DNA of 23,992 nucleotides, from positions 1-23,992 of the forward strand of contig JAYUZR010000022.1 in assembly GCA_043751595.1 (NCBI GenBank), in the 5' to 3' direction. Made by a program: the position numbers and the translations under genes. Shown here piece by piece: positions 1 to 5,581 of the stretch. The notes beneath the pieces were generated by a model. The model was not told where the DNA came from and ran no database searches. It saw only the letters and a list, made by a program, of their open reading frames with translations. This DNA is from JAYUZR01 sp043751595. GTDB lineage: Bacteria; Patescibacteriota; UBA1384; CAILIB01. Position 1 is the first letter of the stretch. Each line of letters begins with the position of its first letter.

Positions 1-107
1 CCTGAGTCTTTTTCCACTTCGGAAAATGCTACGTCAACTAGGCCGGCATACCAGGCCACTAACTGGTGATATTCTTCGGCTGTTTCCGGAGCTTTGGGGA
101 TAATCAT
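1..107 (-). CDS. 5' end of an unidentified gene, cut by the window edge
   Basis: An open frame on the minus strand starts at ATG 107-105 and runs off the left edge, giving 35 complete codons beginning MIIPKAPETAEEYHQLVAWY. An in-frame stop lies just upstream (119-117), so this ATG is the first possible one. The segment is acidic and looks like a normal cytosolic N-terminus. No motif identifies it and I see no strong Shine-Dalgarno. It follows the terminator at 130-155, so it is probably transcribed separately from the gene at 170-436. It could also be spurious, because only a short piece is visible. Confidence 0.45.
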   Translation of the reverse strand, partial: MIIPKAPETAEEYHQLVAWYAGLVDVAFSEVEKDS

Positions 108-122
108 CTTTGGTAATTACGG

Positions 123-155
123 AACAAAAAAAGCCGCCAAGTACTTGGCGGCTTT
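123..155 (-). terminator. Intrinsic terminator after the GlsB-type gene
   Basis: A perfect 26-nt palindrome at 130-155 (AAAGCCGCCAAGT and its complement) is followed on the minus strand by a run of seven T (132-126). It sits 15 bases after the stop codon of the gene at 170-436, as expected for a Rho-independent terminator. Confidence 0.85.
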
Positions 156-169
156 GAACATCCTTACGC

Positions 170-436
170 TTATTTAAGGATCTTAAGAGCCTTAAGAATG
201 GCGATAAGAATAAGTGAGCCAAGTACTCCCCAGGCTACACCGATAACGCTGAAGGTTCCAGCGCTTGCCGCTCCGCCGATACCCAACAGATCTTGGAAAA
301 TAACCTTGCCTAGAAGTGATCCTACAATTCCTACGCCGATATTAGCCAATGCGCCTTGCTGAGCATCGGTTCGCATAATCTTACTAGCAATCCAACCGAT
401 AAGCGCTCCAACGATAATGGTTACAATCCAGCCCAT
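170..436 (-). CDS. GlsB/YeaQ/YmgE family small membrane protein
   Basis: This 88-residue protein is almost entirely hydrophobic and glycine-rich. Three membrane segments are visible, roughly residues 3-18, 30-46 and 60-84. The opening MGWIVTIIVGALIGWIASKI, the polar MRTDAQQG segment, and the Gly-rich IGVGIVGSLLG stretch are the classic pattern of the transglycosylase-associated/GlsB stress-response family (usual length 80-90). The molecular role of the family is not well established; it is linked to envelope stress. The gene is single, closed by the terminator at 130-155, and diverges from the peptidase gene at 608. A TATAAG hexamer 12 nt before the ATG suggests a very short leader, and there is no clear Shine-Dalgarno. 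Confidence 0.85.
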   Translation of the reverse strand: MGWIVTIIVGALIGWIASKIMRTDAQQGALANIGVGIVGSLLGKVIFQDLLGIGGAASAGTFSVIGVAWGVLGSLILIAILKALKILK

Positions 437-607
437 GGTTAGGTGTTACTTATAGATAGGTGGCTATCGTACTCCCCGACCAGTCTTGCGTAAAGTGTGA
501 AGATTTCTTGCAAAGCCGATTGCTCTGGCTATAGTCAGGTGTATGAATCAGTTCGAAGGGCGGACACCGATAAGATCTTCTGCTGGAACCTGTTTTTCTG
601 CCTAGAC

Positions 608-1888
608 ATGCAATCCTCCCACCCAAGAAGATTAGCGCGTAGGGCGCCAGTTGGTCGCTGGCGCAAGATTGTTGTAGGTATCGTTGTGCTCGGTGCGGCA
701 TTTTTTTTCTTTGCTCGTAGGTCTGGCAGTGCCGATGCGGAATCTGGCACCGCAAGTGCTATTCGACACCTTATCAACCCCACTGGTACGCCCTTTACTT
801 ATATCTATCGTACGGCACAGCCTCAAGAAACAGCGCTTGATGCCAGTATGCAGTCTGTTGTGGATGCCTGTTTGATACCAGCGGCAAATGCCTATGGGTT
901 TGATCTCTACGTTAACTCAGGCTTTCGTTCCATCGCCGAAGAGGATGCTATTTACGCCCTCGGCCGAACCGAAGATGGAGATGTAGTGAGTAATGCTCGT
1001 GGCGGACAGAGTTTTCACAACTATGGCTTAGCGGTAGATGTAGCCGATCATCAAAATGGGACCGAAATTGATTACGATATTCTGGACAGGATTGGCACTT
1101 GGTGTGGTCTGGAGCATAACGATAGGGGCTACACCGATCTCCCGCATTTTCAGCATCGCGGATTGCTCAGTTTGGGCGAAGTGCAGGCGGGCATGCGTCC
1201 GGAGCCGCTTGAGCTGCCGTGTGAGCTGCTAAAAACTAAGTCTGCCATACAGGAGGCGATTACCAAATCCGATCTTGCTTCCTGCGGGGCACCTGATTTT
1301 ACTCAAAAAGTGTACTTGGCGCCTTCGGTTGGTTATGCACTTGCCGATTCTACTACCAAGGTACCAGAGGGCATACCGGCCAACTGGATTCGCTATGATA
1401 GTAACTTTGGCTTTAGCTTTTGGCATCCGGCAACTTGGTTTATAGATGATTCCTATATTGCGCCCTTTGCCAGTATTCATGATGCTACCGTGCGCTACTC
1501 CAATATGGTAATTGCGGGTAGTAGTGCAAAGGCGACTGCCGATGTTACGGCCGGGCCCTCGGTAACCATAAACATTGCCTCAATCGTTGATCAGCAACGG
1601 ATGACAGATGAAACCTTTACTACCTCAGAGGAGTGGTTGAATAAGGCCTCTACAGGGTTACCGATTGAGCCCAAAGCTGTGGTGGAGGGTCTTACGATTC
1701 AAAATGAACCTGCGGTTAGGTTATCAAACTTGAAGGTGATTATCGGTGAGTATCAGGTTACATACCTACTGCAAAAAGATATGGGTGCGGCAATTCGCTT
1801 TGATGCAAATTATGAGGATGCTGCTGACCTTTCTACGCTGAATACGATTATTCAGTCATTTACGGTTGATAAAGAGCTGGAGGGCTAG
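608..1888 (+). CDS. Membrane-anchored M15-type D,D/L,D-carboxypeptidase with C-terminal PsbP-like domain
   Basis: From ATG 608 the product has 426 residues. There is a basic cytoplasmic start, one membrane anchor (about residues 20-36), then a peptidase M15 (VanY/DacB-like) domain at about 60-190. The zinc-site pattern is visible: S135-x-H137-x-x-G-x-A-x-D144 and DLPH180FQHRG. Such enzymes trim the peptide stems of peptidoglycan outside the membrane. The C-terminal part (about 255-420) has the FSFWHPATWF start and IIQSFTV end that I associate with PsbP-like lipoprotein-type domains; this assignment is weaker. The frame is open upstream to 497, but those 37 residues are Cys-rich and unlike a signal region, so I chose 608, which leads directly into the basic-plus-hydrophobic anchor. 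No good Shine-Dalgarno precedes it. Confidence 0.8.
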   Translation: MQSSHPRRLARRAPVGRWRKIVVGIVVLGAAFFFFARRSGSADAESGTASAIRHLINPTGTPFTYIYRTAQPQETALDASMQSVVDACLIPAANAYGFDLYVNSGFRSIAEEDAIYALGRTEDGDVVSNARGGQSFHNYGLAVDVADHQNGTEIDYDILDRIGTWCGLEHNDRGYTDLPHFQHRGLLSLGEVQAGMRPEPLELPCELLKTKSAIQEAITKSDLASCGAPDFTQKVYLAPSVGYALADSTTKVPEGIPANWIRYDSNFGFSFWHPATWFIDDSYIAPFASIHDATVRYSNMVIAGSSAKATADVTAGPSVTINIASIVDQQRMTDETFTTSEEWLNKASTGLPIEPKAVVEGLTIQNEPAVRLSNLKVIIGEYQVTYLLQKDMGAAIRFDANYEDAADLSTLNTIIQSFTVDKELEG

Positions 1889-1943
1889 CTTTTTCCTTGA
1901 CTAACACCTGATTTATCTTTATGTAAGCCTCAGGAGCTTAAAA

Positions 1944-3185
1944 ATGAGAGTTAGGAGAGTCGTAGTTACTGGGATTGAAACCCTCAATCCCTGCGGGTTA
2001 TCGATTGAAGAGACCATGTACTCTTTGCGGCGAGGGAAGAAAGGAATTTCCAAGATTACTCGCTTCCCAACAGAGCGTTTTCGAACGTCAAGAGCGGGAC
2101 AAGTCTTTCTGCCTGATGGAATGTTGGATCATCTTCCGAAGGACATTAAGAAGGAGAGTGATCGGTTCATTCACCTAGGAATGCTCGCTGCAGAGCGGGC
2201 GTTTGTCGATTCTGGATTGATCATTACCGATGCTAACAGGGATCGGATTGGAGTGGATGCAAGTACTGGGATTGGCGGAATAACCACCATTCAACATGGT
2301 GCCGTTCAGATCATGGGTGAAGGAAAGGGCTTCGGGCCAGACGCAATCCGGCCGCGGTTTATCCCTGGCCTTATTGCTAATGCACTCGCTGCTCAAATAA
2401 GCATTCTCCTTAAACTAAGGGGTCCTAGTGACTGTCATACCACGGCCTGTGCAGCGAGTTTACACTCGCTGCAGGGAGCCTACGATGCAATCATGATGGG
2501 TCGCGCAGTCGCAATGATTGTGGGTGGCGCCGAGACGATCATCTGTGAGCTTGGAGTGGGTGGGTTTGATGCACCTCGTGCACTCTCGCCTGTTGGGCAC
2601 TCAACCCCATTCGCTCTTGGGCGGAACGGATTTGTGATAGGTGAAGGTGCAACATTTCTCGTTCTCGAGGAGTTAGAGCATGCCTTGGCTCGAGGCGCTC
2701 ATATTTATTGTGAGTACTCCGGATCGGCGTCAACATCTGACGCACACCATATGACGAACCCAGCGCCTGGCGGAGATGGGCTGTACCGAGCAATGGGCCT
2801 GGCGTTAGACTATGCGGGTCTTAGCTCTGATGTGGTAGGGCTCGTCATGGCACACGGAACCAGTACTCCTGCGGGGGACATTGCCGAAACCGATGCACTC
2901 GTCGAGCTCTTCGGTCATCGGGGTGTCGCAGTTTCTGCCATTAAGGGAGGCATGGGGCACCTTCTTGGCGCAAGTGGTGCAACCGCCGCTGCGGTGGCAG
3001 CGGCCATTCTGAACGGGTCCAAGATTCCACAGAATCGTTACCTGGATCGCCTCCAGGTTGACCCGAGGTGTGATGGATTGTGGTTGAAGAATCTTCCTAC
3101 TCGGCTAGATAAGTCGAGTGTGATGATTAACGCCGCCGCCTTTGGTGGGCAAAACGTTAGCTGTGTGTTTTCAAAATATCAATGA
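1944..3185 (+). CDS. fabF: Beta-ketoacyl-ACP synthase II (KAS II type)
   Basis: The 413-residue protein is full length for FabF. It condenses malonyl-ACP with acyl-ACP in fatty acid elongation. The catalytic set is intact: nucleophile C169 in TTACAAS, H304 in MAHGTST, K334 and H339 in KGGMGHLLGASGA. The N-terminal RRVVVTGIETLNPCG is also typical. It is therefore a condensing enzyme rather than a chain-length factor, which would lack the Cys. An AGGAG sits about 8 nt before ATG 1944. It stands alone, with no fabD, fabG, acpP or fabZ beside it, and has its own terminator. In a reduced genome such a stand-alone synthase may belong to a different acyl or polyketide-like route. Family assignment is firm, pathway is not. 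Confidence 0.92.
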   Translation: MRVRRVVVTGIETLNPCGLSIEETMYSLRRGKKGISKITRFPTERFRTSRAGQVFLPDGMLDHLPKDIKKESDRFIHLGMLAAERAFVDSGLIITDANRDRIGVDASTGIGGITTIQHGAVQIMGEGKGFGPDAIRPRFIPGLIANALAAQISILLKLRGPSDCHTTACAASLHSLQGAYDAIMMGRAVAMIVGGAETIICELGVGGFDAPRALSPVGHSTPFALGRNGFVIGEGATFLVLEELEHALARGAHIYCEYSGSASTSDAHHMTNPAPGGDGLYRAMGLALDYAGLSSDVVGLVMAHGTSTPAGDIAETDALVELFGHRGVAVSAIKGGMGHLLGASGATAAAVAAAILNGSKIPQNRYLDRLQVDPRCDGLWLKNLPTRLDKSSVMINAAAFGGQNVSCVFSKYQ

Positions 3186-3198
3186 AAGGAAAATAGAG

Positions 3199-3229
3199 CG
3201 GAGTGTACTTAGGTGCACTCCGTTTTGTT
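3199..3229 (+). terminator. Terminator after fabF
   Basis: A 10-bp stem (CGGAGTGTAC with GTGCACTCCG, one G-T pair) closed by TTAG at 3199-3222 is followed by TTTTGTTG. It lies 13 bases after the fabF stop. Confidence 0.8.
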
Positions 3230-3299
3230 GTATTTAGCAACATGGAAGAGTCTAAAGGGAATGAGCAGGTGAGTCCTGGCCGGAAATCTTCACCACAAA

Positions 3300-3339
3300 C
3301 AAGTAAAAAGCCCCACTTTGCGGTAGGGCTTTTTACTTG
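3300..3339. terminator. Palindromic terminator joined to a copy of the tRNA-Glu 3' end
   Basis: A perfect 14-bp stem (3300-3313 with 3326-3339) carries A/T-rich arms, so on the minus strand it reads as an intrinsic terminator. On its right it runs directly into an 18-nt copy of the tRNA-Glu 3' end (3337-3354). It thus has the same layout as the true tRNA-Glu terminator at 3441-3481 without an intact tRNA. Confidence 0.7.
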
Positions 3340-3354
3340 GTAGCGCGTACGGGA
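3337..3354 (-). repeat. Duplicate of the tRNA-Glu 3' end
   Basis: TTGGTAGCGCGTACGGGA is identical to 3479-3496, which encodes the CCA end, acceptor strand and first half of the T stem of tRNA-Glu. The spacing is 142 bp. Beyond the 18 nt the two copies diverge; a T-loop-like TCGAACCCC is seen again near 3411. It resembles a tRNA attachment-site duplication, but no integrase gene is present. Confidence 0.75.
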
Positions 3355-3440
3355 CGGCGCAGCAAAGCTGCTTAACTTCTTCTTATCTACTTAATAAGGT
3401 GGAAGAAGTCGAACCCCTGGTTTCTAATCCTTACTCATTA

Positions 3441-3481
3441 CAAATGAAAATACCCCAGACAAGCTGGAGTATTTTCATTTG
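3441..3481 (-). terminator. Terminator of tRNA-Glu
   Basis: A 13-bp perfect stem (3441-3453 with 3469-3481) with an inner CCAG/CTGG stem. On the minus strand it begins inside the CCA of tRNA-Glu, so the CA of the tRNA tail forms the base of the stem. Confidence 0.7.
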
Positions 3482-3556
3482 GTAGCGCGTACGGGAATCG
3501 AACCCGTGAATTTCCTGGATGAAAACCAGGCGTCCTAACCACTAGACGAACGCGCC
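3480..3556 (-). tRNA. tRNA-Glu (anticodon TTC)
   Basis: The minus strand folds as a full cloverleaf: acceptor GGCGCGT/ACGCGCT, D stem GTCT/GGAC, anticodon stem CCTGG/CCAGG with loop TTTTCAT, T stem ACGGG/CCCGT with loop TTCGATT, discriminator A and an encoded CCA. The anticodon is TTC. It lies just downstream of tRNA-Lys on the same strand. Confidence 0.95.
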
Positions 3557-3571
3557 GAAGTGAGTGAGAAA

Positions 3572-3650
3572 AACATAGACTTGTCTATGTTTTGTGACCG
3601 AGCGAGGCGTGGCCTTGCGAAGTAGGCGCGCTCGAAGATCGTTGTAAAGT
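3572..3650 (-). other. tRNA-Lys 3' flank: nested hairpin plus terminator
   Basis: Between tRNA-Lys and tRNA-Glu the minus strand carries an outer CGAGCG/CGCTCG stem enclosing a GCCT/AGGC hairpin with a TTC loop. A perfect AAAACATAGAC-AA-GTCTATGTTTT terminator hairpin follows. The small TTC/GAA-loop hairpin recurs next to other tRNAs in this window. Confidence 0.6.
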
Positions 3651-3651
3651 T

Positions 3652-3726
3652 TGGTGGGTCCACTGAGATTCGAACTCAGAACCAATGCCTTAAGAGGGCA
3701 CTGCTCTACCGTTGAGCTATAGACCC
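3652..3726 (-). tRNA. tRNA-Lys (anticodon CTT)
   Basis: The minus strand gives acceptor GGGTCTA/TGGACCC, D stem GCTC/GAGC, anticodon stem GTGCC/GGCAT with loop CTCTTAA, T loop TTCGAAT, discriminator A and encoded CCA. Length is 75 nt. Confidence 0.95.
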
Positions 3727-3907
3727 ATAAATAGGAAGGAACGGGACGTTTATAACAAATAAACGCTCAAAGGGGAAGGTGTAGCACAGACTATATACTA
3801 ATCGAGAAAGATACACTCAACAAAACAGGGCAAGAAAACGTCTGTTCGGAGTTCATCATGCTGTATTTTGTTGAGTTTGGGAAGAAGGAGCTGTGATCGG
3901 CAGTACC

Positions 3908-3998
3908 AGCTTCTCCCTTCGGTCGTCGCACGCTTCCTGGTCTGCATTCCGCTTCGCGGAAGCTTACGCCAGGAGCACGAACGAACCTCCGGTTTCGA
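3908..3998 (-). repeat. tRNA-end micro-element, copy A
   Basis: Read on the minus strand this matches 19420-19504 almost base for base: AACC-GGA-GGTTCG, then GTGCTCCTGGCGTAAGC, an apical hairpin, TGCAGACCAGGAAGCGTGCG and a closing ACCGAAGGGAGAAGC. The two copies differ mainly in the apical hairpin: here a 6-bp stem with GAA loop (TTCCGC-GAA-GCGGAA), there a shorter one. On the minus strand it follows a tRNA-like CCA end and a terminator palindrome, the same order as at tRNA-Arg(CCT). Confidence 0.85.
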
Positions 3999-4013
3999 GC
4001 CAACCCCAAACAA

Positions 4014-4054
4014 CAAAAGCTCTGATAATCATAAAATGATTATCAGAGCTTTTG
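4014..4054 (-). terminator. 19-bp terminator palindrome after an orphan tRNA-like 3' end
   Basis: A perfect 19-bp stem (4014-4032 with 4036-4054) with loop AAA. On the minus strand it starts inside the CCA of the tRNA-like end at 4053-4080 and has the terminator look of the true tRNA terminators here. Confidence 0.7.
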
Positions 4055-4080
4055 GCGCCCCCAACTGGATCATGTTCGAA
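4053..4080 (-). pseudogene. tRNA-like 3' end without a tRNA body
   Basis: On the minus strand the sequence reads as a T-loop-like GTTCGAA, a short insertion, ATCC, an acceptor-like TGGGGGC, discriminator G and CCA, followed at once by a terminator palindrome. The 5' half of a tRNA is missing; instead a GAAC-AAA-GTTC mini-hairpin lies upstream. It is either an eroded tRNA or the boundary of an inserted micro-element. Confidence 0.45.
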
Positions 4081-4121
4081 CTTTGTTCGGGTATGTAGAT
4101 GATATTACCTTGTTTGCTGGC

Positions 4122-4250
4122 ATGGCTAAGGATCCGGTGCTTGAGCTTCGGGTGCTTTACTACCGAGAGTATGGAACTCTCCTTACCCAAGATGAGGCTT
4201 TGATAAAAAGAAGGCTCTTACTTTCATTGTTCGAGATACTTTGTAAGTAG
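4122..4250 (+). CDS. Possible 42-residue small protein or gene fragment
   Basis: From ATG 4122 the frame encodes a helical, charged 42-residue peptide (MAKDPVLELRVLYYREYGTL...) ending in TAG. The frame remains open and protein-like upstream (GYVDDITLFAG before the ATG), so it may be the 3' remnant of a longer gene broken by the tRNA-like sequence at 4053-4080. No Shine-Dalgarno is visible. It converges on the orphan gene at 4317 with a hairpin between. I do not recognise it. Confidence 0.35.
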   Translation: MAKDPVLELRVLYYREYGTLLTQDEALIKRRLLLSLFEILCK

Positions 4251-4264
4251 GGTTTCAAGGCAAA

Positions 4265-4304
4265 AAAGTATCCCCATAAGCCAAAGCCTACGGGGATCTA
4301 ATAT
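4265..4304 (-). terminator. Terminator between convergent genes
   Basis: A hairpin with arms ATCCCCGTAGGC and GCTTATGGGGAT (two G-T pairs) is followed on the minus strand by ACTTTTTTG. It lies just past the stop of the gene at 4317-4790. Confidence 0.7.
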
Positions 4305-4316
4305 GTTTTTTAAACT

Positions 4317-4790
4317 TTAGCGAATCTCTCCTAGCACCAAAAAGCACCACGGGTCACCCCAGTTGAGCTCGTATGGCTCTAGGGTAACCCGACAACCGTT
4401 TGGCGCATTTTCGCAGCAAGCTACCACAAGTCCCCCTTCCGGGGTTTTTATGGGAATTAAGCTGACTATATACCTTCGGTTCACCTGCTCTACGTGAAAG
4501 AAATCAGCCAAAAAGCAAATGTACTCAAAGGGGTTGGCTGGACGAACACCAGCAGCCTTAATTCGCCTCTCAACCTCTGGTGAATGCACTCGCTCCACAC
4601 AACTAAAGAGCGAGGCTCTGTAAATTACTTTTTGAGGTTTAATAAGCTTTCGAGCCTTAGTGCCAGGCTGAGAGAGCGTACCATCCATGATCCTTGAATC
4701 AATGGAGTGGAAGCGAGCAGGTCTGGTGACTTCAGTCAGCTTTCTGCGGTAATCTACAGCGAATGGGAATGAAATATTATCTTTACTCAC
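4317..4790 (-). CDS. Unrecognised 157-residue protein
   Basis: I chose GTG 4790-4788 as start because the purine-rich AAGGAAAGGAAAG directly before it can serve as ribosome binding site, and the frame upstream (to 4886) is low-complexity Ser/Lys-rich sequence unlike a protein. The product is soluble, basic in its first half and more hydrophobic in its second. It contains three cysteines in its last 60 residues (VACCENAPNGC) and ends in VLGEIR. No family is recognised. It ends in its own terminator and has no operon partner. It could be a lineage-specific protein. Confidence 0.55.
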   Translation of the reverse strand: MSKDNISFPFAVDYRRKLTEVTRPARFHSIDSRIMDGTLSQPGTKARKLIKPQKVIYRASLFSCVERVHSPEVERRIKAAGVRPANPFEYICFLADFFHVEQVNRRYIVSLIPIKTPEGGLVVACCENAPNGCRVTLEPYELNWGDPWCFLVLGEIR

Positions 4791-5111
4791 TTTCCTTTCC
4801 TTTCCTTTCTTGCTCGGTGAACCGAGACTTTTTCTTCGGGGGTGGTTTGTGGTCTTGGTTATCCCATACAAGCTACTACTGAGCAACCTCTACGGGACAA
4901 CCAAGTGAAAGAGAGAAAATGAACGTTTCGATTTGTGAAGGTTATCTCTCGAAATCTTTTTCTCGATGACGTGCCGACTTATATACTATTTCTATTGAAT
5001 TGTCCATAATTGAGACTGTCTCCCGGCTGGACTCGAACCACTTTTTACTTTAATCAATAGAGTAAAATACTCAGGAAATAAAAAATAGGCTTTGATAGCC
5101 TATAATTTAGG
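4791..5111. other. Gene-free stretch upstream of the orphan gene
   Basis: Mostly A/T-rich sequence with no convincing frame. A TATATAAG block near 4979-4986 on the minus strand could be a promoter for the gene at 4317-4790. At 5019-5041 a T-arm-like fragment (CTCCCGGCTGGACTCGAACC) resembles a tRNA 3' part read from the opposite strand, but its T stem pairs only at 3 of 5 positions and no tRNA can be folded. Confidence 0.5.
5086..5108 (-). terminator. Terminator of tRNA-Arg(TCT)
   Basis: On the minus strand TAGGCT-ATCAA-AGCCTA is followed by TTTTTTATTT, a few bases after the CCA of the tRNA. Confidence 0.75.
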
Positions 5112-5187
5112 TGGCGCCTCCGGCAGGACTCGAACCTGCGACCAAGGGCTTAGAAAGCCCCTGCTCTATCCACTGAGCTACAGAGGC
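5112..5187 (-). tRNA. tRNA-Arg (anticodon TCT)
   Basis: Acceptor GCCTCTG/CGGAGGC, D stem GCTC/GAGC, anticodon loop CTTTCTAA region giving TCT, T loop TTCGAGT, discriminator G, encoded CCA. Length is 76 nt. It reads AGA codons. Confidence 0.95.
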
Positions 5188-5253
5188 GTGGAGTGAGGAA
5201 TTACCGTGCCTGCACGGGTTATTCCGAACGGAACAATACTATGTAAGAAAAAT

Positions 5254-5329
5254 TGGCGCGCCTGGAGGGATTCGAACCCCCGACACCTGGTTCCGAAGAC
5301 CAGTGCTCTATCCACTGAGCTACAAGCGC
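5254..5329 (-). tRNA. tRNA-Arg (anticodon TCG)
   Basis: Acceptor GCGCTTG/CAGGCGC, D stem GCTC/GAGC, anticodon stem CTGGT/ACCAG with loop CTTCGGA, T loop TTCGAAT, discriminator G, encoded CCA. Length is 76 nt. It lies 66 nt upstream of tRNA-Arg(TCT) on the same strand. The spacer carries two small hairpins (TTCCG/CGGAA and CCGTGC/GCACGG). Confidence 0.95.
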
Positions 5330-5337
5330 ACGTAGTG

Positions 5338-5475
5338 AGAAGCTTGGCGCTTGCGCCAAAGCTGCGAGCGGAGTGCGCGCGTACGAAGTACAGCGCATGC
5401 TGTTAATGCTGTGTTCGCGCGATTCCGAGCGGAGTGCGCATGTACAAGTACAAGCGCCTATCGCATCAGGCGCTA
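5338..5475 (-). repeat. Paired hairpin repeats upstream of tRNA-Arg(TCG)
   Basis: Two related blocks at about 5365-5396 and 5429-5456 share CGAGCGGAGTGCGC, then a GTAC-(G)AA-GTAC mini-hairpin and a GCGC end. A third hairpin (TTGGCGC-TT-GCGCCAA) lies next to the tRNA and a fourth (GCGCCT/AGGCGC) at the far end. They fall between the proposed promoter and the tRNA gene, so they would be in its 5' leader. Confidence 0.6.
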
Positions 5476-5503
5476 CCATACCAGATTGTAAAGCCTTGAC
5501 CAA
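5475..5503 (-). promoter_or_regulatory. Possible promoter of the tRNA-Arg pair
   Basis: On the minus strand TTGGTC (5503-5498) and TATGGT (5480-5475) are separated by 17 bp, and TG precedes the -10 (extended -10). It would give a leader of about 140 nt before tRNA-Arg(TCG). Confidence 0.45.
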
Positions 5504-5569
5504 GTGATACGAACCAAGGTAGGGTACTCGGGCTTAAAAGGGGGCTGTTTTGTTGAGTCCTTCGTTTGA

Positions 5570-5575
5570 TAAACT
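5570..5575 (+). promoter_or_regulatory. -10 box placed for leaderless transcription
   Basis: TAAACT lies exactly 6 nt before ATG 5582, so transcription would begin at or next to the start codon. No Shine-Dalgarno is present. Confidence 0.5.
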
Positions 5576-5581
5576 CACACT

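Larger units (their letters stand above)
3727..4121. other. Gene-free stretch with hairpins and repeat copy A
   Basis: No convincing gene. It holds an inverted repeat with 11-bp arms (ACTCAACAAAA near 3816, complement near 3870), micro-element copy A (3908-3998), the long palindrome 4014-4054 and a tRNA-like 3' end on the minus strand at 4053-4080. Frames crossing it are low-quality. Confidence 0.6.

Noticed and set aside
3242..3343. 33-codon open frame after fabF
   Set aside because: It runs through the palindrome at 3300-3339 and the tRNA-end copy and has no ribosome binding site.
3337..3496. Classical genomic island between tRNA-Glu att sites
   Set aside because: The interval is about 140 bp and contains no integrase or other gene; kept only as a micro-element hypothesis.
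4083..4250. Reverse transcriptase fragment based on YVDD
   Set aside because: Only four residues match; the downstream sequence lacks the further motifs of reverse transcriptases.
4791..4886. Upstream extension of the orphan gene to ATG 4886
   Set aside because: The added residues are low-complexity and cover the purine-rich ribosome binding site of the GTG at 4790.
5206..5503. Open frames on both strands across tRNA-Arg(TCG)
   Set aside because: They consist of tRNA and hairpin-repeat sequence translated by chance.
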